A stretch of DNA of 64,000 bases from Gigaspora rosea (GCA_003550325.1 QKWP01001206.1:56894-120893), one strand, 5' to 3'; shown: positions 22,235 to 34,425, counted from the first letter of the stretch. Program-made: numbers and translations. The notes: a model not told the origin generated them from the sequence alone.

Positions 22235-23300
22235 ATGTCGAAAAACACATCAATAAAATGGATTGAAGAAGCTATTTCACAAAAAAATGTAAACTTCATA
22301 GAGCATTCAGAATTTTATTCTACACAACATATTAGCGAAGGTGGATTTGGGACTGTCTTCAAATCCGAATGGAAAAAAAACGGGTTAACCGTTGTAATGA
22401 AATTTATATACGATAGTACTATTAACGAAGTATTTAAATATATTTATATTAAATTGAATGTTATTCATTATTTTAATGATAAAATATTTGATTGTTTTTT
22501 ATGCAGATTCAAATACTGCAGAAAATTGGTTGGCATCCAAACATTGTCCAATTTTATGGAATAGCCAAAGGTGAGTGAAATATTCCTCAGAATTTATGAG
22601 TTTTAATAATTGAAGAATTTTTTTCTCACTGTTGGACTCAGAAGAATTATGTAATAGCATTTGTTATCCTGGTAACATTTTATCAGAATACATAGCGTAC
22701 AATAATTAATTTACGTAATATTATAATTCTCCAGAGACTAGCTCCGATATACAAGTTTTCATATTGTTGCACATATATTATATTAATTATGTAGCCATTT
22801 AACCTTATTTCAGATCCAATTGGTGACTATGGAATAGTCTTGCAATTTGCTGAAGATGGAAATTTGCGCCAATACTTAAAAGACAAGTTTCCAAAGTTAA
22901 CATGGGCAGATAAGATAAATATAGCAAAACAAATATCCTATGGCCTTGAATATTTGCATAACAATGATATAATTTATCTAAATCTTGTAAGTTAGTAAAT
23001 TTATTGATGACTACAGTTTATCTACAGATAATTTAAGCTAATTTCATTTTTAATAATTAGAACTCTAACAATATTTTGATTCATAAAAATCAAATTATGT
23101 TAGCAGACTTTAGCGGTTCAATTAATAAGACTTCGGCATCTTTGGACAAAAATTATTCTAGAGATCTAGCATACATCGATCCCCAAATTTTCTTATCTAT
23201 AGATCACAAAGTTAATAAAAAATCGGATATTTATAGCTTAGGCGTTATTCTTTGGGTAATTTCGAGTGGTCGAGAACCATTTCAATCATATAAAAGGTAG
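22235..23300 (+). CDS. short TKL-type protein kinase domain, probable pseudokinase
   Basis: Four exons (22235-22429, 22507-22570, 22814-22986, 23061-23300) join in phase with GT-AG introns to give 223 residues. Subdomains are clear: Gly-rich loop ISEGGFGTVF (33-42), Lys56 in VVMK, HPNIVQFYGIAK, then LQFAEDGNLRQYL, ISYGLEYLHNN, DIYSLGVILWVISSG near the C-terminus. This is the short kinase family expanded in Glomeromycotina. Key deviations: the HRD motif reads YLN (141-143), so the catalytic Asp is Asn; DFG reads DFS (160-162); the first loop glycine is Ser. The metal-binding Asn148 and Lys56 are kept. Catalysis is therefore doubtful. The ORF stops at EPFQSYKR, before the last helices (subdomains X-XI), so it is also short at the C-terminus; another exon could follow the GGTAGAT site, but none was found. 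Confidence 0.7.
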
Positions 23301-23864
23301 ATTACGTTATTATAGCTATAATTAAGCGTTTTATTTTGTTATCAGTATATAAATTAATATTTTTTTTCTTCTTTAGATTTAGAAAAAAAAAATTGAATAG
23401 AAATTCAAGTAGGACGTAGGCATATTCAAAAATAAAAAAAAAAAGTATTTAAATGGTATTTAAATACTGCTAAAAGTTGAGTTTTTTGATTAGTATGAGT
23501 GAAAGAAGAGCATTTAGTATTTAAAAATTGTAAAACGCGGTGATTTTAGGAAAATGGTTGAGGATACGAATTTCGCTTCAGCTCCATTATAGCAATTTCT
23601 CCCAAAGAAATAATTTAGACTCTGCTATGATAAAGGTGTAAAAATCTTTCAAACCAGGTGATTTCAATAGCATAATCAAGGGGAAAAAAGAGATAGCATT
23701 TCGAATCTGCTGAGAGAGTAATTTCAGAAAAATAACTATGTGCAAGTGCCGATTTTAAAGAAATGATAAATGGCGTTGTAAGTACAAGACTATTTATTAA
23801 TATAAGTATTTATAATAAATTATTCAGTTCATAAATACTTACTATTTATAATATTGTAAAATAT
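23301..23864. other. decayed sequence after the kinase
   Basis: No recognisable continuation of the kinase C-lobe. An AG acceptor-like site at about 23375 is followed by stop-rich sequence. Confidence 0.4.
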
Positions 23865-25200
23865 GTTGAGCGTAATTCCAGTGGAATGACAGTACAAAAG
23901 ATCATATAAACGGTTAACCTATAAAAATGGTTAAACGATTAAATAATTAATAAATGATTAAACGGTTATTAAACCTATCTTGTTATCTTTAAGATATAAT
24001 TCAAACGTCTTACGTTCACCCTTCTCTATGCCAATACCTTTTTGATTATTATCAGCAAGTTTTTGTTCTTTGGATGTTCTCTTATTGAATTTTCGGGTAA
24101 ATTTAATAATATTGTAAAATATGTTGAGCAGGATTCAAGTGGAATGATAGTACAAAAGATCAAAAATTGTTTAAACGATTAAATAATTTTTTAAAGAACG
24201 TGCTTCACTTCTTTCATTAGATGTATTGTACCATGCTAGAAATCGTTTTTTCAGGTCTTCCTTCTTTAATGCTGTTTTAGGCATCATGTTTATTGTTATT
24301 TTTTTTATTAATTAAATATTGTTTAACGGTTTGTTTTAAACATTTAAAATCTTAATTTGACGATTGCAGAGATTGCAGAAAAAAAATTTTATACGTACAG
24401 TACAGTACAGACATCATATGATTTACTAATTTTGTAATTTATAAATTTATATATTTATATTTATATATCGATATGTGTATCGCTGCGTATCCCACTTACT
24501 CTTACTGCAATATAATAATAAAAATAATGAGTATTGTGTATGAACCTTCAGTAGTGGACCCATTAAAGTCCATTCTTCCTCTTTGTCATACATTAAAAAC
24601 AAATAACCCATATTAATAACTTCTGTGACTAAAACTTCTTCTCCTTCTCTTCTTAAGCAACTACATAAAATTTTTAATGAAATTATTAAATGGTTAAGCG
24701 GTTATTAAACCCATCTCGTCATCTTTAAGATATAATTCAAATATCTTACGTTCACTCTTCTCTATGCCAATACCTTTTTGATTATTATCAGCAAGTTTTT
24801 GTTCTTTGGATGTTCTCTTTGTGAATTTTCGGGTAAATTTAATAATATTGTAAAATATGTTGAGTGTGATTCCAGTGGAATGACAGTAGAAAAGATCATA
24901 TAGACAGTTAACCTATTAAAAAAATGGTTAAACGATTAAATAATTAATAAATGGTTAAGCGGTTTAAACCTTATCTCATCATCTTTAAGATATAATTCAA
25001 ACGTCTTACATTCACCCTTCTATATGCCAATACCTTTTTGATTATTATCAGCAAGTTTTTGTTCTTTGGATGTTCTCTTTGGAGGCATTATTGAATTGTT
25101 GGGTAATTTTAATAATACCTGAATATTTAAAAGAAAATAAAATACGTTGAAAATTTTGACGAAAGTTAGTGCACAAACGTAATTAATAATAAAACAAGTT
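23865..25200 (-). repeat. three decayed copies of a small coding repeat plus intervening remnants
   Basis: The block ATTATTATCAGCAAGTTTTT and its surroundings occur at about 24047, 24780 and 25038. On the minus strand they read TSKEQKLADNNQKGIGI then K(T/C)FELYLKD, in the last copy after MPPKR. AATATGTTGAG...TTCCAGTGGAATGA recurs at 23870, 24120 and 24860. Between copies lie other minus-strand coding-like scraps: MPKTALKKEDLKKRFLAWYN (24281-24180) and EEVLVTEVINMGYLF...EEEWTLMGPL (about 24640-24550). It looks like a tandemly duplicated, decayed mobile-element or host ORF of unknown family. Confidence 0.45.
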
Positions 25201-25716
25201 TTTAATAACAAAGCAGGTTTTATCGTTCTACTGCTTTAGAAAGTAACTCTACGATACAATAGGTTTGTTTTTTTTTTGCCTTTTTTTTTTTGCCATTTTA
25301 ATTACGCGACACGTGTGCGGACAGACAAAAAATTTCAAAGTTGTACTTTTGATAAAATTTCTGCAAGATGTACAAAGATGCATCAGAAAGGACACGTTTT
25401 TTGGGCTAAATGCATCAAAAACATAACTTTTGTATCACCTTGCTTAAACACTAAATGACCGTCACTACGCTCTGGCCAATAACTTAATAATAATAATATA
25501 ATAATAAATAATCAATAATACACATAAACAATACAACACAGTATTAATAATAAAACCCGCAAATCGTTATTATTTTCACAATTAAATACATACTATATAA
25601 GATGATTTACATGAATGGAATAATAGGTAAAAATGTAACGGACACATGTGATATGATGATAATTTTATTATAAAAGGATAGTTTGGATATATTGGGTACC
25701 CAGATGTATATATATG
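25201..25716. other. intergenic, no gene seen
   Basis: Contains T-rich tracts near 25270-25290 and ATAATAATA-type low complexity near 25485-25510. Confidence 0.4.
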
Positions 25717-25972
25717 GGCTGCCATCAATAGAAATAAGGCAGATTGATATTTTAAAAAAAATTAATACCTTAACTTTCACAGTGCATATCTTGATGAATT
25801 TTGAATCTATCTTGATGATTTAATATTCACAAGAAAGCCTACGATCTAAGCTTTCTTTTGAATATTAAATCATCAAAATAGTATCAAAATCCATAGAGAT
25901 ATACGCTGTGAAAGTTAAGGTATTAATTTTTTTTAAAATGTCAATCTGTCTTATTTCTATTGACAGCAGTCC
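25717..25972. mobile_element. 256 bp hairpin MITE
   Basis: The left arm GGGCTGCCATCAATAGAAAT and the reverse complement of the right end pair for about 80 bp through AATACCTTAACTTTCACAG and GATGATTTAATATTCA. It is flanked by ATAT on both sides, compatible with a TA-type duplication. A 16 bp direct repeat ATATAT(T/C)GGGTACCCA lies outside it at about 25687 and 26058. Confidence 0.7.
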
Positions 25973-26599
25973 ATATTAAAAATAATTTTTTTCAAAAAAA
26001 TTTATTCTTTACGATATAAAAAATTAATTTTTACTACTTAAAATTTTTTTTAATTTGAAATATATCGGGTACCCAATAAATACAGTATTAACTAGCAATA
26101 GATAATGGATTGTATCTATAGCGCATATATGCAATAGTGGAAATAAAAGCAAATTTCCAGTTATTCTCATAGTAAGGCCAGAAATTTTATTCCTATAATA
26201 TTGCATATATGTGCAGAAAACAATAAATAAATAAATAAAAAAAAGCAAACACGCTTTTTTTATTCACTTTTTTTTTAAGGGTAGGGTAAAGCAAACCTAT
26301 TCTTTTTGATTCATGGGGTCTATTTTTTTTGATTCATCAGATGATCGACAAAAAAGGCCCATTTTTTATATAATACGACTTCACATGATACAATGACGCA
26401 TGTTACATGAACTTTATTGCTATAAAAGAAATTGTTGATTAGTAAGAAATAGTTTGATTCTTTATTTCCCAGAAGGTTGTGTGATTGTAGAAGGTATTGT
26501 ACGGCGTGTGTTGAGTGAAGAACGGTAGCGTGCATTGTGGAGACAAGGAGTAAGATAAAAAGGTGTCGTAAGTGCATTAATTTAAAATAAAGAAGGTGC

Positions 26600-26995
26600 C
26601 GCCAGTGCATTGAATTTAAATAAAATAAAAAAAGGTATCATTCGTTAGTAATTTACTTAAAGTTATGTGTGTTAAAATAGAGAATCAGAACTTACCAATA
26701 CTTTGTTATAGGGAAGAAGAATTATAAAAGCCACCAATACGTTAAATTAAATAAAAAAAAGAAAAAAAGTCATCATTAGTAATCTAATTAAAGCTATGTG
26801 CATTAAACTAAAGAAATTATGAAATTATAAACTTACCAATACTTCGTTATAGGGCAGAAGAAATAAAGGTACCACCAGTGCATTGAATTAAATAAAAAAA
26901 AAGGTATCGTTAGTAATCTAATTAAAGCTATGTGCGTTAAACTAAAGAAATTATGAAATTATAAACTTACCAATACTTCATTATAGATACATTAT
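26600..26995. repeat. ~135 bp tandem repeat, three copies, inside the MULE
   Basis: AACTTACCAATACTT(T/C)GTTATAGGG, CCACCA(G/A)TGCATTGAATTAAAT and TAATCTAATTAAAGCTATGTGC recur in order. Related sequence in inverse orientation lies at 31660-31780, so the repeat is subterminal on both sides. Confidence 0.65.
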
Positions 26996-27084
26996 CGTAA
27001 ATACCTAAGACTTATATAACTGAATACGGCAATATCTACATTACATTAAATAAATGCTGATGGAAGCATTGGTTTGCCATTCGG

Positions 27085-27480
27085 ACGTGCTGTCGAGACA
27101 TATATTTTATCGCTGCCAATTGTAAAAGGTGCACGTTTCAAATGTCAAAGCCGGCAAAAGTTAAATCTAGCCATTTAAAAAAATCTTGTTGCTTTCAGAC
27201 GTGAAGAAGGTGCAATTGATTTTAAAGGGTGGATGACGAATACTGGTATGACAAAATCAACAAATCGCTTGGTTGATAAGCTTGAACTAATGGAAAATAG
27301 ACAAAGCTATGTTAATCAGATTCAGCATGGTTTGGTTTCAGATCTTTGTGTTTGGCACTAGGTTTTTTATTGTGCAGGTGATGGAAATTGTCAAAGAGCA
27401 TGTGGAGGATTCAGAGAATGTGTACTTAATTGACGAACTATCAAATGAAAAACAATTTAAAAAATGGCAATAACATGCAT
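27085..27480 (+). pseudogene. unrecognised decayed coding fragment inside the MULE
   Basis: About 27085-27185 reads GSIGLPFGRAVETYILSLPI and on to a stop; after a CTTTCAG acceptor-like site (about 27199) comes DFKGWMTNTGMTKSTNRLVD...QSYVNQIQHGLV to a TAG; then VKEHVEDSENVYLIDELSNE to a stop near 27470. The codon-like composition contrasts with the flanks, but I do not recognise the protein. It may be upstream exons of the transposase or captured host sequence. Confidence 0.35.
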
Positions 27481-28249
27481 AAATGCAAAATTCGTATAAT
27501 TACCAAAGTTATGCTTAGTATGGTCAAGAAAAGATTCCCTATTAAATTATATATAGAAGGTTAGCATATGCCTACAAATATTTCTATTCATCATGAATCA
27601 GCTGTTACACATCTTAATCTTAGTAGAACAATAAGGGATCAGGTTATTTTGAGTTGACGTTGTCAACCTAGATTTCTACCTCTTTAGAGAAATGCTAGAG
27701 ACAGAGCGACTAATGCAGGGAGGCACTTTATGCAATTCACACTAATTACTGTGGTATGCAAGAGTCGGAAGGGATACTGTTATTTGGGCAGTATTTTGTA
27801 AAGAGGCTTGGGGGATTTGCAATTACGAAAGAGGCCACAATTAATAGTATATGAGGATACTAAGAATTGTATCAATTGTATTTCAGTGAAGACACACTAC
27901 GTCACTTATTCTTTATTCAATAAACCAGGGGTTCTTCACTCTGCTTTTTAGCAAAGGAAAACCTTGAGTATTTATACATGTTTGTCCAATATAAATAAAT
28001 ACAATAAGAAATAAAGAAATCTATATAATCGATAGATTTGATATATGCTAATACTAAATATAATAAATATAATGAATATAATAAATATAACACATATATC
28101 CTAAATATCAGCTATATTAGATATGTTAATTATATCTGTCAAAACTGTTATGTCCAAAATGTCCAATATGTCTAAAATGTCAGACATATCTGTGATTAAC
28201 TGAAATGTCTAGGATTACTCGAAATGTCCGATATTTCAGTGTCACGGGT

Positions 28250-28460
28250 GGCGCAGTATTGATCGACCAATAAGATTTGGCGCAGTAGGACGTTTTGTAA
28301 AGACCAATCATTCAGTTTTGACTAGGATGAGCTAGAACGGTCCAATCGAGATGATTTTGGTACCATTCGAAAGGTCTCATCGAGGCGGTCACAATAGTGG
28401 TAGTTTCGTTAAAATCGGACCACGGGGTCAAGAGTTATCGTCGTTATACGTTTCATACGT
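28250..28460 (-). repeat. insertion carrying the shared core motif
   Basis: GC-richer than its surroundings. On the minus strand it reads CGATAACTCTTGACCCCGTG, GGTCCGATTTTAACGAAACT, ACCACTATTGTGACC, CTCGATGAGACC, matching the core found in other foldback elements (35003, 36325, 41640, 44680, 47600, 53870 and 61150 regions). It lies directly upstream of the transposase exon at 28485. Confidence 0.55.
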
Positions 28461-28484
28461 TTTTACAGGTCTAACAACGTGCAG

Positions 28485-31181
28485 ATGGATGTACAGCTAA
28501 AGAAATAAAACTCAAACTTTTAACTCCATTTAATGGCATATCAAGGGAACAATTAGAACAGCAAGAAAAATATGGAATTAATGTATGTAGTGAACAAAAA
28601 ATTCAGCAGTTATTAGAACGAAATAATCGATATACTCATGATGATGTAGGCCCATGGACAATTTTAAATAGTTTAGTTATAAATGAATTAAAGGAAAAAG
28701 GATCTGTCATTTATTATAAACAAGAGGATCAAAATTTTCCTTCAAATTCACCAGAACACTATTATCAGCTTACTGTAAGTGATAATATGTGGCTTGAACA
28801 AGCACGAGATCATGGTTCATTTTGTTTTGGTATTGATGCAAAGTATGATCTTAATAATAATCGAGCACCTGTTCATACTATCGTGGTAGAAGATAGTGGA
28901 AATTGGGGTATGCCTATAGGATTTGCATTATCTAACAAAGAGAATATGCATACCATAAGGCTTGCAGTTGAGGCAATAAAGGCGAATATACCCTGCAAAG
29001 ATATAAATTGCAATTATCCATATGAATATATTGCACTACCTAATAATAAAGGCTTTAAACGTATACAGCCATGTGCAATTGAATGGAAACCTTTTGCAAT
29101 GATGGACAAACACTGACCGACAAAAGCTGCATTAAAGCCTATTATTCGTGGTACTATACTTTGCTGGTTTCATATAATGCAAACTTTCAGAAATCATTTT
29201 CGAACACAGAAGATTGATTGGAGCTTACAGTAATGAATAATATTCACCAAAAGATTTTAACTTTATATGCCAATGTAGCATAAAATACTAATCAAATTAC
29301 TTATTTATGTTATATTATTTTTGTACAGATATCTGATAGCATTAGCCTTCAAAATTATTGGTAGATGCAGAAGTATAACTGAAGCCAAAGAAATGGCAAT
29401 TGAATATAAAAATTTTATAAGATCACTTCCAATTTCAACTGAAGCAAAAATGTTTTTTATACATGATCTTGAAGATAATTGGCTCTGTCAAGAGTGGATC
29501 CTTAGTTTTATTGATGGTGGACGTTTACCTAGTCAGGAAGATGGGCCTTATGCAAAACCATGGACCACTAATAACTTTATTGAAAGGATGAATAAAACTA
29601 TTAAGAAGAGGTATTCGGGTACCCAAACAGTATTAACCTTCATTGAACACCTTTATGGTATCAAGGTTGCTCGCTCAAGTCTTACTGAAAATTGTGGCCA
29701 ATTGGTTTTTAATGCAGAACTTGTTACATACTGGAATTCACGCACTATTGAACATCAAAATGGACAATACAGACCACAAACTGATGTAACACGCTGCATA
29801 AATCAGGGAAAATTAAAAGTACTACAAAACAGTATTCTTGAAATTTCCAATAATTCAGACTTTTTATATATGCGTATGAATAATTCCAAGCAAAATACTT
29901 TTCGATCTCCATATGTGACAGATAAGATCAAGTTCAAAGATAATGAAGCCCAAGGGGTGTCTAAAATGATTAAAAAGCTTGCAGCAAAGCATATGGTTCC
30001 AATACTTCCTGATTATTATCTAATTAACCATATTACAGGCGAATGTACTTGTCTTGGTTTCATTTGGCATGGATCATTTCGTGATTTTTGTAAACATGGT
30101 CATGCAGCACGTATCTATATATCTATAAAAAAAAAATGAAAGCTCAATTGATCAAATAAAAAAAGAACTTGTCCAATATTTTTGAAATAAGGAACGAATA
30201 ATAGCACCTAGTATGAAAAATAAAATAATATATACTGGATCTGATGAAGAATCTTATACAAAAATTTTACGCCAGTATAGAATAAAGGGAGATGCTATTT
30301 TTTTTCCAACTGAAAATAAAGTTACTGAAAATGATCCATTTAAACCAAGTGAGCTTCCTAAAACAAGACATGCTACTGCTAGTTCTTTAGCAATTAATAG
30401 CGTAAAGCCTCATAAGTTTGATGATATACATAATATTGGAGAAGATCAATTAATTGTTAAAAATGAAGTAAGCATTAATTTTTTACTGTTTTTAAACAAT
30501 ATTATCGAATTGATATAAGAGATAAAACATAATACCATGCTAACTAATGAATTTTAAATTATTTTACAGCATTCACATAGTACGATGCATTCGCTGAATA
30601 AGGATATTGATTCATTTATCCTAAATGATGATCAAACCAATCTCAATGATTTAAGCAATTCGCATATTTCAATATGTGATCTAGAGACACAAAATACTGA
30701 TATTTCAGAATCTCAATTTACTCAACCCAAATTAAATAATGTAGGCATAATTTATTTATTGCATGTAAGAGTAATAAAAAGCTAGATTATCTATTAACTT
30801 ATTATTAAATGGCAAAGCCATTGGTCCCGATTGTAGAAAACAAGAATATGCCACATTCTATTGAAAAACGCCAAACCAAAAGAACACAAAATAATAAGCG
30901 TAAAATCAAATTAGATGTAAGTAAATTTTAATAAATATTAATCTAAAAAAGAACTTTTAAGTATGTCTCTTTTACAGTTAATTATCTCTTTTTAGTTAAA
31001 TTTGCACATTAAGGATAATGAAAATACTTCACCATCACAAAGGAGAAGAATTGAAAATTCTGCCTTGGAAGAACTATTTAAAGAACAAAATATTAGCTGG
31101 AATCGGAAGGAATTTGTTAAAGAATGTCAATCTCAAAATATCCGTTTAGATGACATGATATTGTTAATACAACTAAGTTAA
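28485..31181 (+). pseudogene. MULE transposase with SWIM zinc finger, inactivated
   Basis: Exons seen: 28485-29229, 29329-30467, 30570-30740, 30818-30916, 30996-31181; junction phases agree. Motifs: catalytic Asp in FGIDAKYD, Asp in MMDKH, CWFH, then Glu in TTNNFIERMNKT (the DDE triad of MULEs), and a SWIM finger CTC...CKHGHAA near 30050-30100. The C-terminal exons are charged and Ser/Asn-rich with KRQTKRTQNNKRK, a possible nuclear signal. Lesions: TGA at 29114-29116 (after MMDKH), a frameshift at the A run 30127-30136, and TGA at 30183-30185. Both TGAs sit where CGA (Arg) would restore the frame. No convincing first exon was found upstream of 28485. It should act in excision of the 26291-32137 element if intact; this copy cannot. 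Confidence 0.8.
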
Positions 31182-31969
31182 TTAGCTGGTTCGATCGTAA
31201 GAAGTACAAGACTAAGTCTTTGATGGTATTAAATTAAAGATTTGGCTATTTGTAATTGAACTAGATGTTGAAATTTGCAATTGAACTGATATTAGGAATA
31301 TGCAATAAATAAATATTATATGCAAATTAAATAGTAAAACGAAGCACAATTAATAACAGCTATTATTATATAACTCGAAATAAATACATTTAAAAAGATA
31401 TTAAAATTTTGCATACAACACAAATGCCTTGTTATCTTTAAAAACATTTATACTATTTTCATAGTGACATACAATATTAAATCATTTCCCGGAATTCTGC
31501 CTTTAATATATTTTAAACGCACTCAATTCCTTTTTTCATCTAACTATAATCATACTTACAATGCCACCCTATCTCACTTAAGACTTACAAAATGATAGCT
31601 TAGCTTTTGCACACTATCTTTCTTTATACTAACAATATTTGTTATTTTTACTCAACGCACTAATGGCACCATTTTATTTGCTATGTCCTATAACAAAGTA
31701 TTGTAAGTTTCTAATTCCATTTTAGTGTTCAAATTTGAAAATTACTAACAATAAGTTTTTGTTAAGTGGAGATAAAAAAAAAGGGGTTGTCGTGATAAGT
31801 AGATTGAGAAGAATGGTGTTGAGGTGTTGTGTGATCATAGGCATTGTACATTGGACATGTTGAATGAAGAATGGTAGCATGTATTGAGTGAAGATAATCA
31901 AGAAGTTTAGAGTTAAAAGAGTGTCGATTCAAGATAAATTTGAAGATAAAAAAAAAGGTATTGGTAAGT
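31182..31969. other. 3' non-coding part of the MULE
   Basis: No gene. Subterminal sequence at 31660-31780 and 31840-31900 resembles, inverted, the left side at 26460-26700 (GTGTTGTGTGATCATAGGCATTG versus GTGTGATTGTAGAAGGTATTG types). Otherwise AT-rich. Confidence 0.5.
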
Positions 31970-32522
31970 ATTTCTTACTAATCAACAATTTTCTTCTTTT
32001 ATATTATGCAATGAAATTCATGTAACATGCGTCATTGTATCATGTAAAGATCGTATTATATAAAAAATGGGCCTTTTTTGTCGATCATCTGATAAATCAA
32101 AAAAATGGACCCCGTGAATCAAAAAGAATGGGTTTGCTAGGGTAAACATAAATTATTTTTTATATGATCTGCATAGTATTACAGATTTTTATAGGAAATA
32201 AAAATTCGCCACAAGCAAAATTTTTTAATGCTCTAACGAATTTTTAATAAATTTCTACAAAATCTATATGAATTGCAAAATTTTATTAATTATTTCTAAC
32301 TTTATGCATTAAGTAATCATATTCAGCACCTAGAATACATTAAATTGGTTAAGTTGTTTTTATGTTACTTAAAATTTGGTGAAGATATGCTTAAATTTGA
32401 CTTTTTGATCAAAACATTTAAAATTATATATCTGTCCTCAAAATTTCAAGTAAAACAAAAACAAATTTGCCAATTTAATATATTTTTAGGAACTGAACAA
32501 GTTTACTTAGTGAATAAAATTA

Positions 32523-32623
32523 GAATTAATTAATAAAAATTGGTGAATTATAAGATTTTATAGAATTTTATTAATAAAATTCTATAAAATCTTATGATTT
32601 ACAAAATTTTACCAATTAATTCT
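32523..32623. repeat. ~100 bp near-perfect palindrome
   Basis: TATAAGATTTTATAGAATTT and its complement meet at TTAATAA near 32573; the arms extend outward to GAATTAATT and AATTAATTC. Probably a small hairpin MITE. Confidence 0.7.
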
Positions 32624-32926
32624 AACTTAATGCACTAAATAAACTTGATCAGTGCAAAAAAATACATATAAATATATTTAAATTCGGATTAATTTGCTAA
32701 TTTCAGATCAGACCTGGACCAAACTCATAATTGAGCTTGAGTTTAATCTAAAGTTTGAAATTAGTAAAATTTAGAGTCTGGGTCTGGTCTGATCCCAGAA
32801 CCACTAGTTATACTAAAACATTATTTTGGTAGCAAAATTACAAAAAATAAACTAGTGGATAAAAGTTATTTATTATCAAATATTCTATTTTAACTAATTT
32901 TGTATTGGCATGCATTAAATTGCTAC

Positions 32927-32952
32927 ATGCGTGCATGCATGCATGCATGCAC
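32927..32952. repeat. (GCAT)n microsatellite
   Basis: Alternating GCATGCATGCATGCATGC run. Confidence 0.85.
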
Positions 32953-33230
32953 ATGGTGCCCATCTCTAATGGTGCCTCCTTTTTCTCATATACAGTTATG
33001 GCTTAAAAAAAAATTAAAAAGAAAGCAAGACAATATACTACTAGCTAAAGATATATAATAGAACAAATGTATGAACCAAAAAAAAAAAACAAAAAATTAA
33101 AGATGAAAATGTAAAAACTCAAGATATGCTTACTGACCTTGAGTGGGTTGCTTAGTAACTTTCTTCACAACCTTGTATAATATTTGATATGGACAAAGAA
33201 AAAAAAAGATAGAAAGAAAAGAGTAAAATA

Positions 33231-33940
33231 GTGTATTTACATCTTTTTTGTGTCACTTTTGCAGCATTCTTTTGCTTATCAAATAAATATACAAGATCAC
33301 TTGCAGATTTGAGCAAACTTCAAGACCTTATGCAACTCCTAGAAAATGAGTATAATTATAATGTAATAATTGAAGTTGGAGAACAATTAAATACTCAACT
33401 TTTTAAAAAACACTTAGTAATCTTATATTGACTTTTATAACACTTTCGTCAGAATTTGTTTTATTAGAACAATTTGAAGTTTTAGCAATATTTAATTTAT
33501 TGGTTATTGCCAATAAACTTAAAGTTACAAAATTAGCCATACATCTTTAGTCTTACTTATCAATAGTAATGCATCTTGGCTTCATTCGAATTTTTCTCAT
33601 ATTGTCAAATTAGTTTCTATAATGAAAACTTTGGATCTTTCATCTCTTATTGAAGATGCTCTAAAAGAATATAGTGTAATGGTATTGAGCATTTGAGTAT
33701 ACTAAGCAAGATGATAGAAAAAATTTTTTAAGTCTTTAGGAACTACCGTCCAATATTGTCTTTCTCGCATTTGATACTTCAAATCTATAATCTGGTTACA
33801 CTTATTTCCTCACCAATTTTACCTCCTTACAAAAAGAGAAAACAGTATGACTTCTACCTCAAAGATATCTATTATTATACCAGCTTCTTCAATAATTACA
33901 TTACTTATGCAGCAGAAATTTTATCATGGATTGATTAATG
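33231..33940 (+). pseudogene. decayed BTB-BACK(-TLDc) family gene
   Basis: The opening part reads LSKLQDLMQLLENEYNYNV, IIEVGEQLNT...FKKHLVIL, matching the start of BTB domains in the fungal BTB/BACK/TLDc family (a DxxIEVG-like strand, then F.AH.viL). After a stop at 33430 further pieces appear in shifting frames: LVIANKLKVTKLAIHL, NASWLHSNFSHIV and LSSLIEDALKEYS (BACK helices), then ILPPYKKR and NNYITYAAEILSWID, which resembles the linker before the TLDc domain. The TLDc domain itself is not seen. Multiple stops and frameshifts make this a pseudogene. Confidence 0.6.
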
Positions 33941-34425
33941 TTTGATGATTTATGATGCTACAAAAAAAATTTTAGGCTTTGCAGTAGCAGATAGTGCAAG
34001 ACCTTTATGTAAAGAAAAGTCTTCATGGCTGCAAGGTCTTTATATAGGAAAAATTAGACTTCATAGTTACAATGATCCAAAAAAAAAAGAAGAAGAAGGC
34101 TTTGCAACTACAAGATCTTAAATGAAAAGAAGATCAATAAGATAACTATGACTTCAAACTCTATTATTATAGTATTTTAGCATATATCAAACCATAGTGC
34201 TTTATTTAGCAAGAATATAAATGTGATAAGAAGTCTGATGTCAGTAGATCTTAAAAAATTCAAGCAGAAAATTATCTTTTTCATTCTTTGAATCAGCATT
34301 TTTGTTTGTAGCACATATTTCTGGTAAACAGAAAAAATATATATACTATCTCTTTATGATTCTCTTTTCTCTTTATATGTATTTTCATTGAATTCAATAA
34401 AGTTGATCTAAGTAAGAATATCATA
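33941..34425. other. intergenic, no intact gene
   Basis: Holds scattered GTAGCAGAT...CAAGACCTT and GGCTGCAAGGTCTT motifs similar to those repeated at 35460-35715. The block AATTCAATAAAGTTGATCTA also recurs at about 38890. Confidence 0.4.

Larger units (their letters stand above)
26291..32137 (+). mobile_element. complete 5.85 kb MULE (Mutator-like) DNA transposon
   Basis: TIRs of about 160-168 bp (26291-26450 and 31970-32137), both beginning GCAAACC(T/C)ATTCTTTTTG, are about 90% alike. The 9 bp TAGGGTAAA occurs immediately outside each end (26282-26290 and 32138-32146), a perfect target-site duplication as expected for Mutator-like elements. The interior holds tandem repeats, a decayed coding fragment and a multi-exon MULE transposase with SWIM finger. 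The transposase is inactivated, so this copy is a non-autonomous relic, but its ends are intact. Confidence 0.88.

Noticed and set aside
26058..29640. Similarity between GGGTACCCA..ACAGTATTAAC at 26066 and at 29618 in the transposase
   Set aside because: Short, gapped and isolated; likely chance or a tiny captured fragment, with no further similarity on either side.
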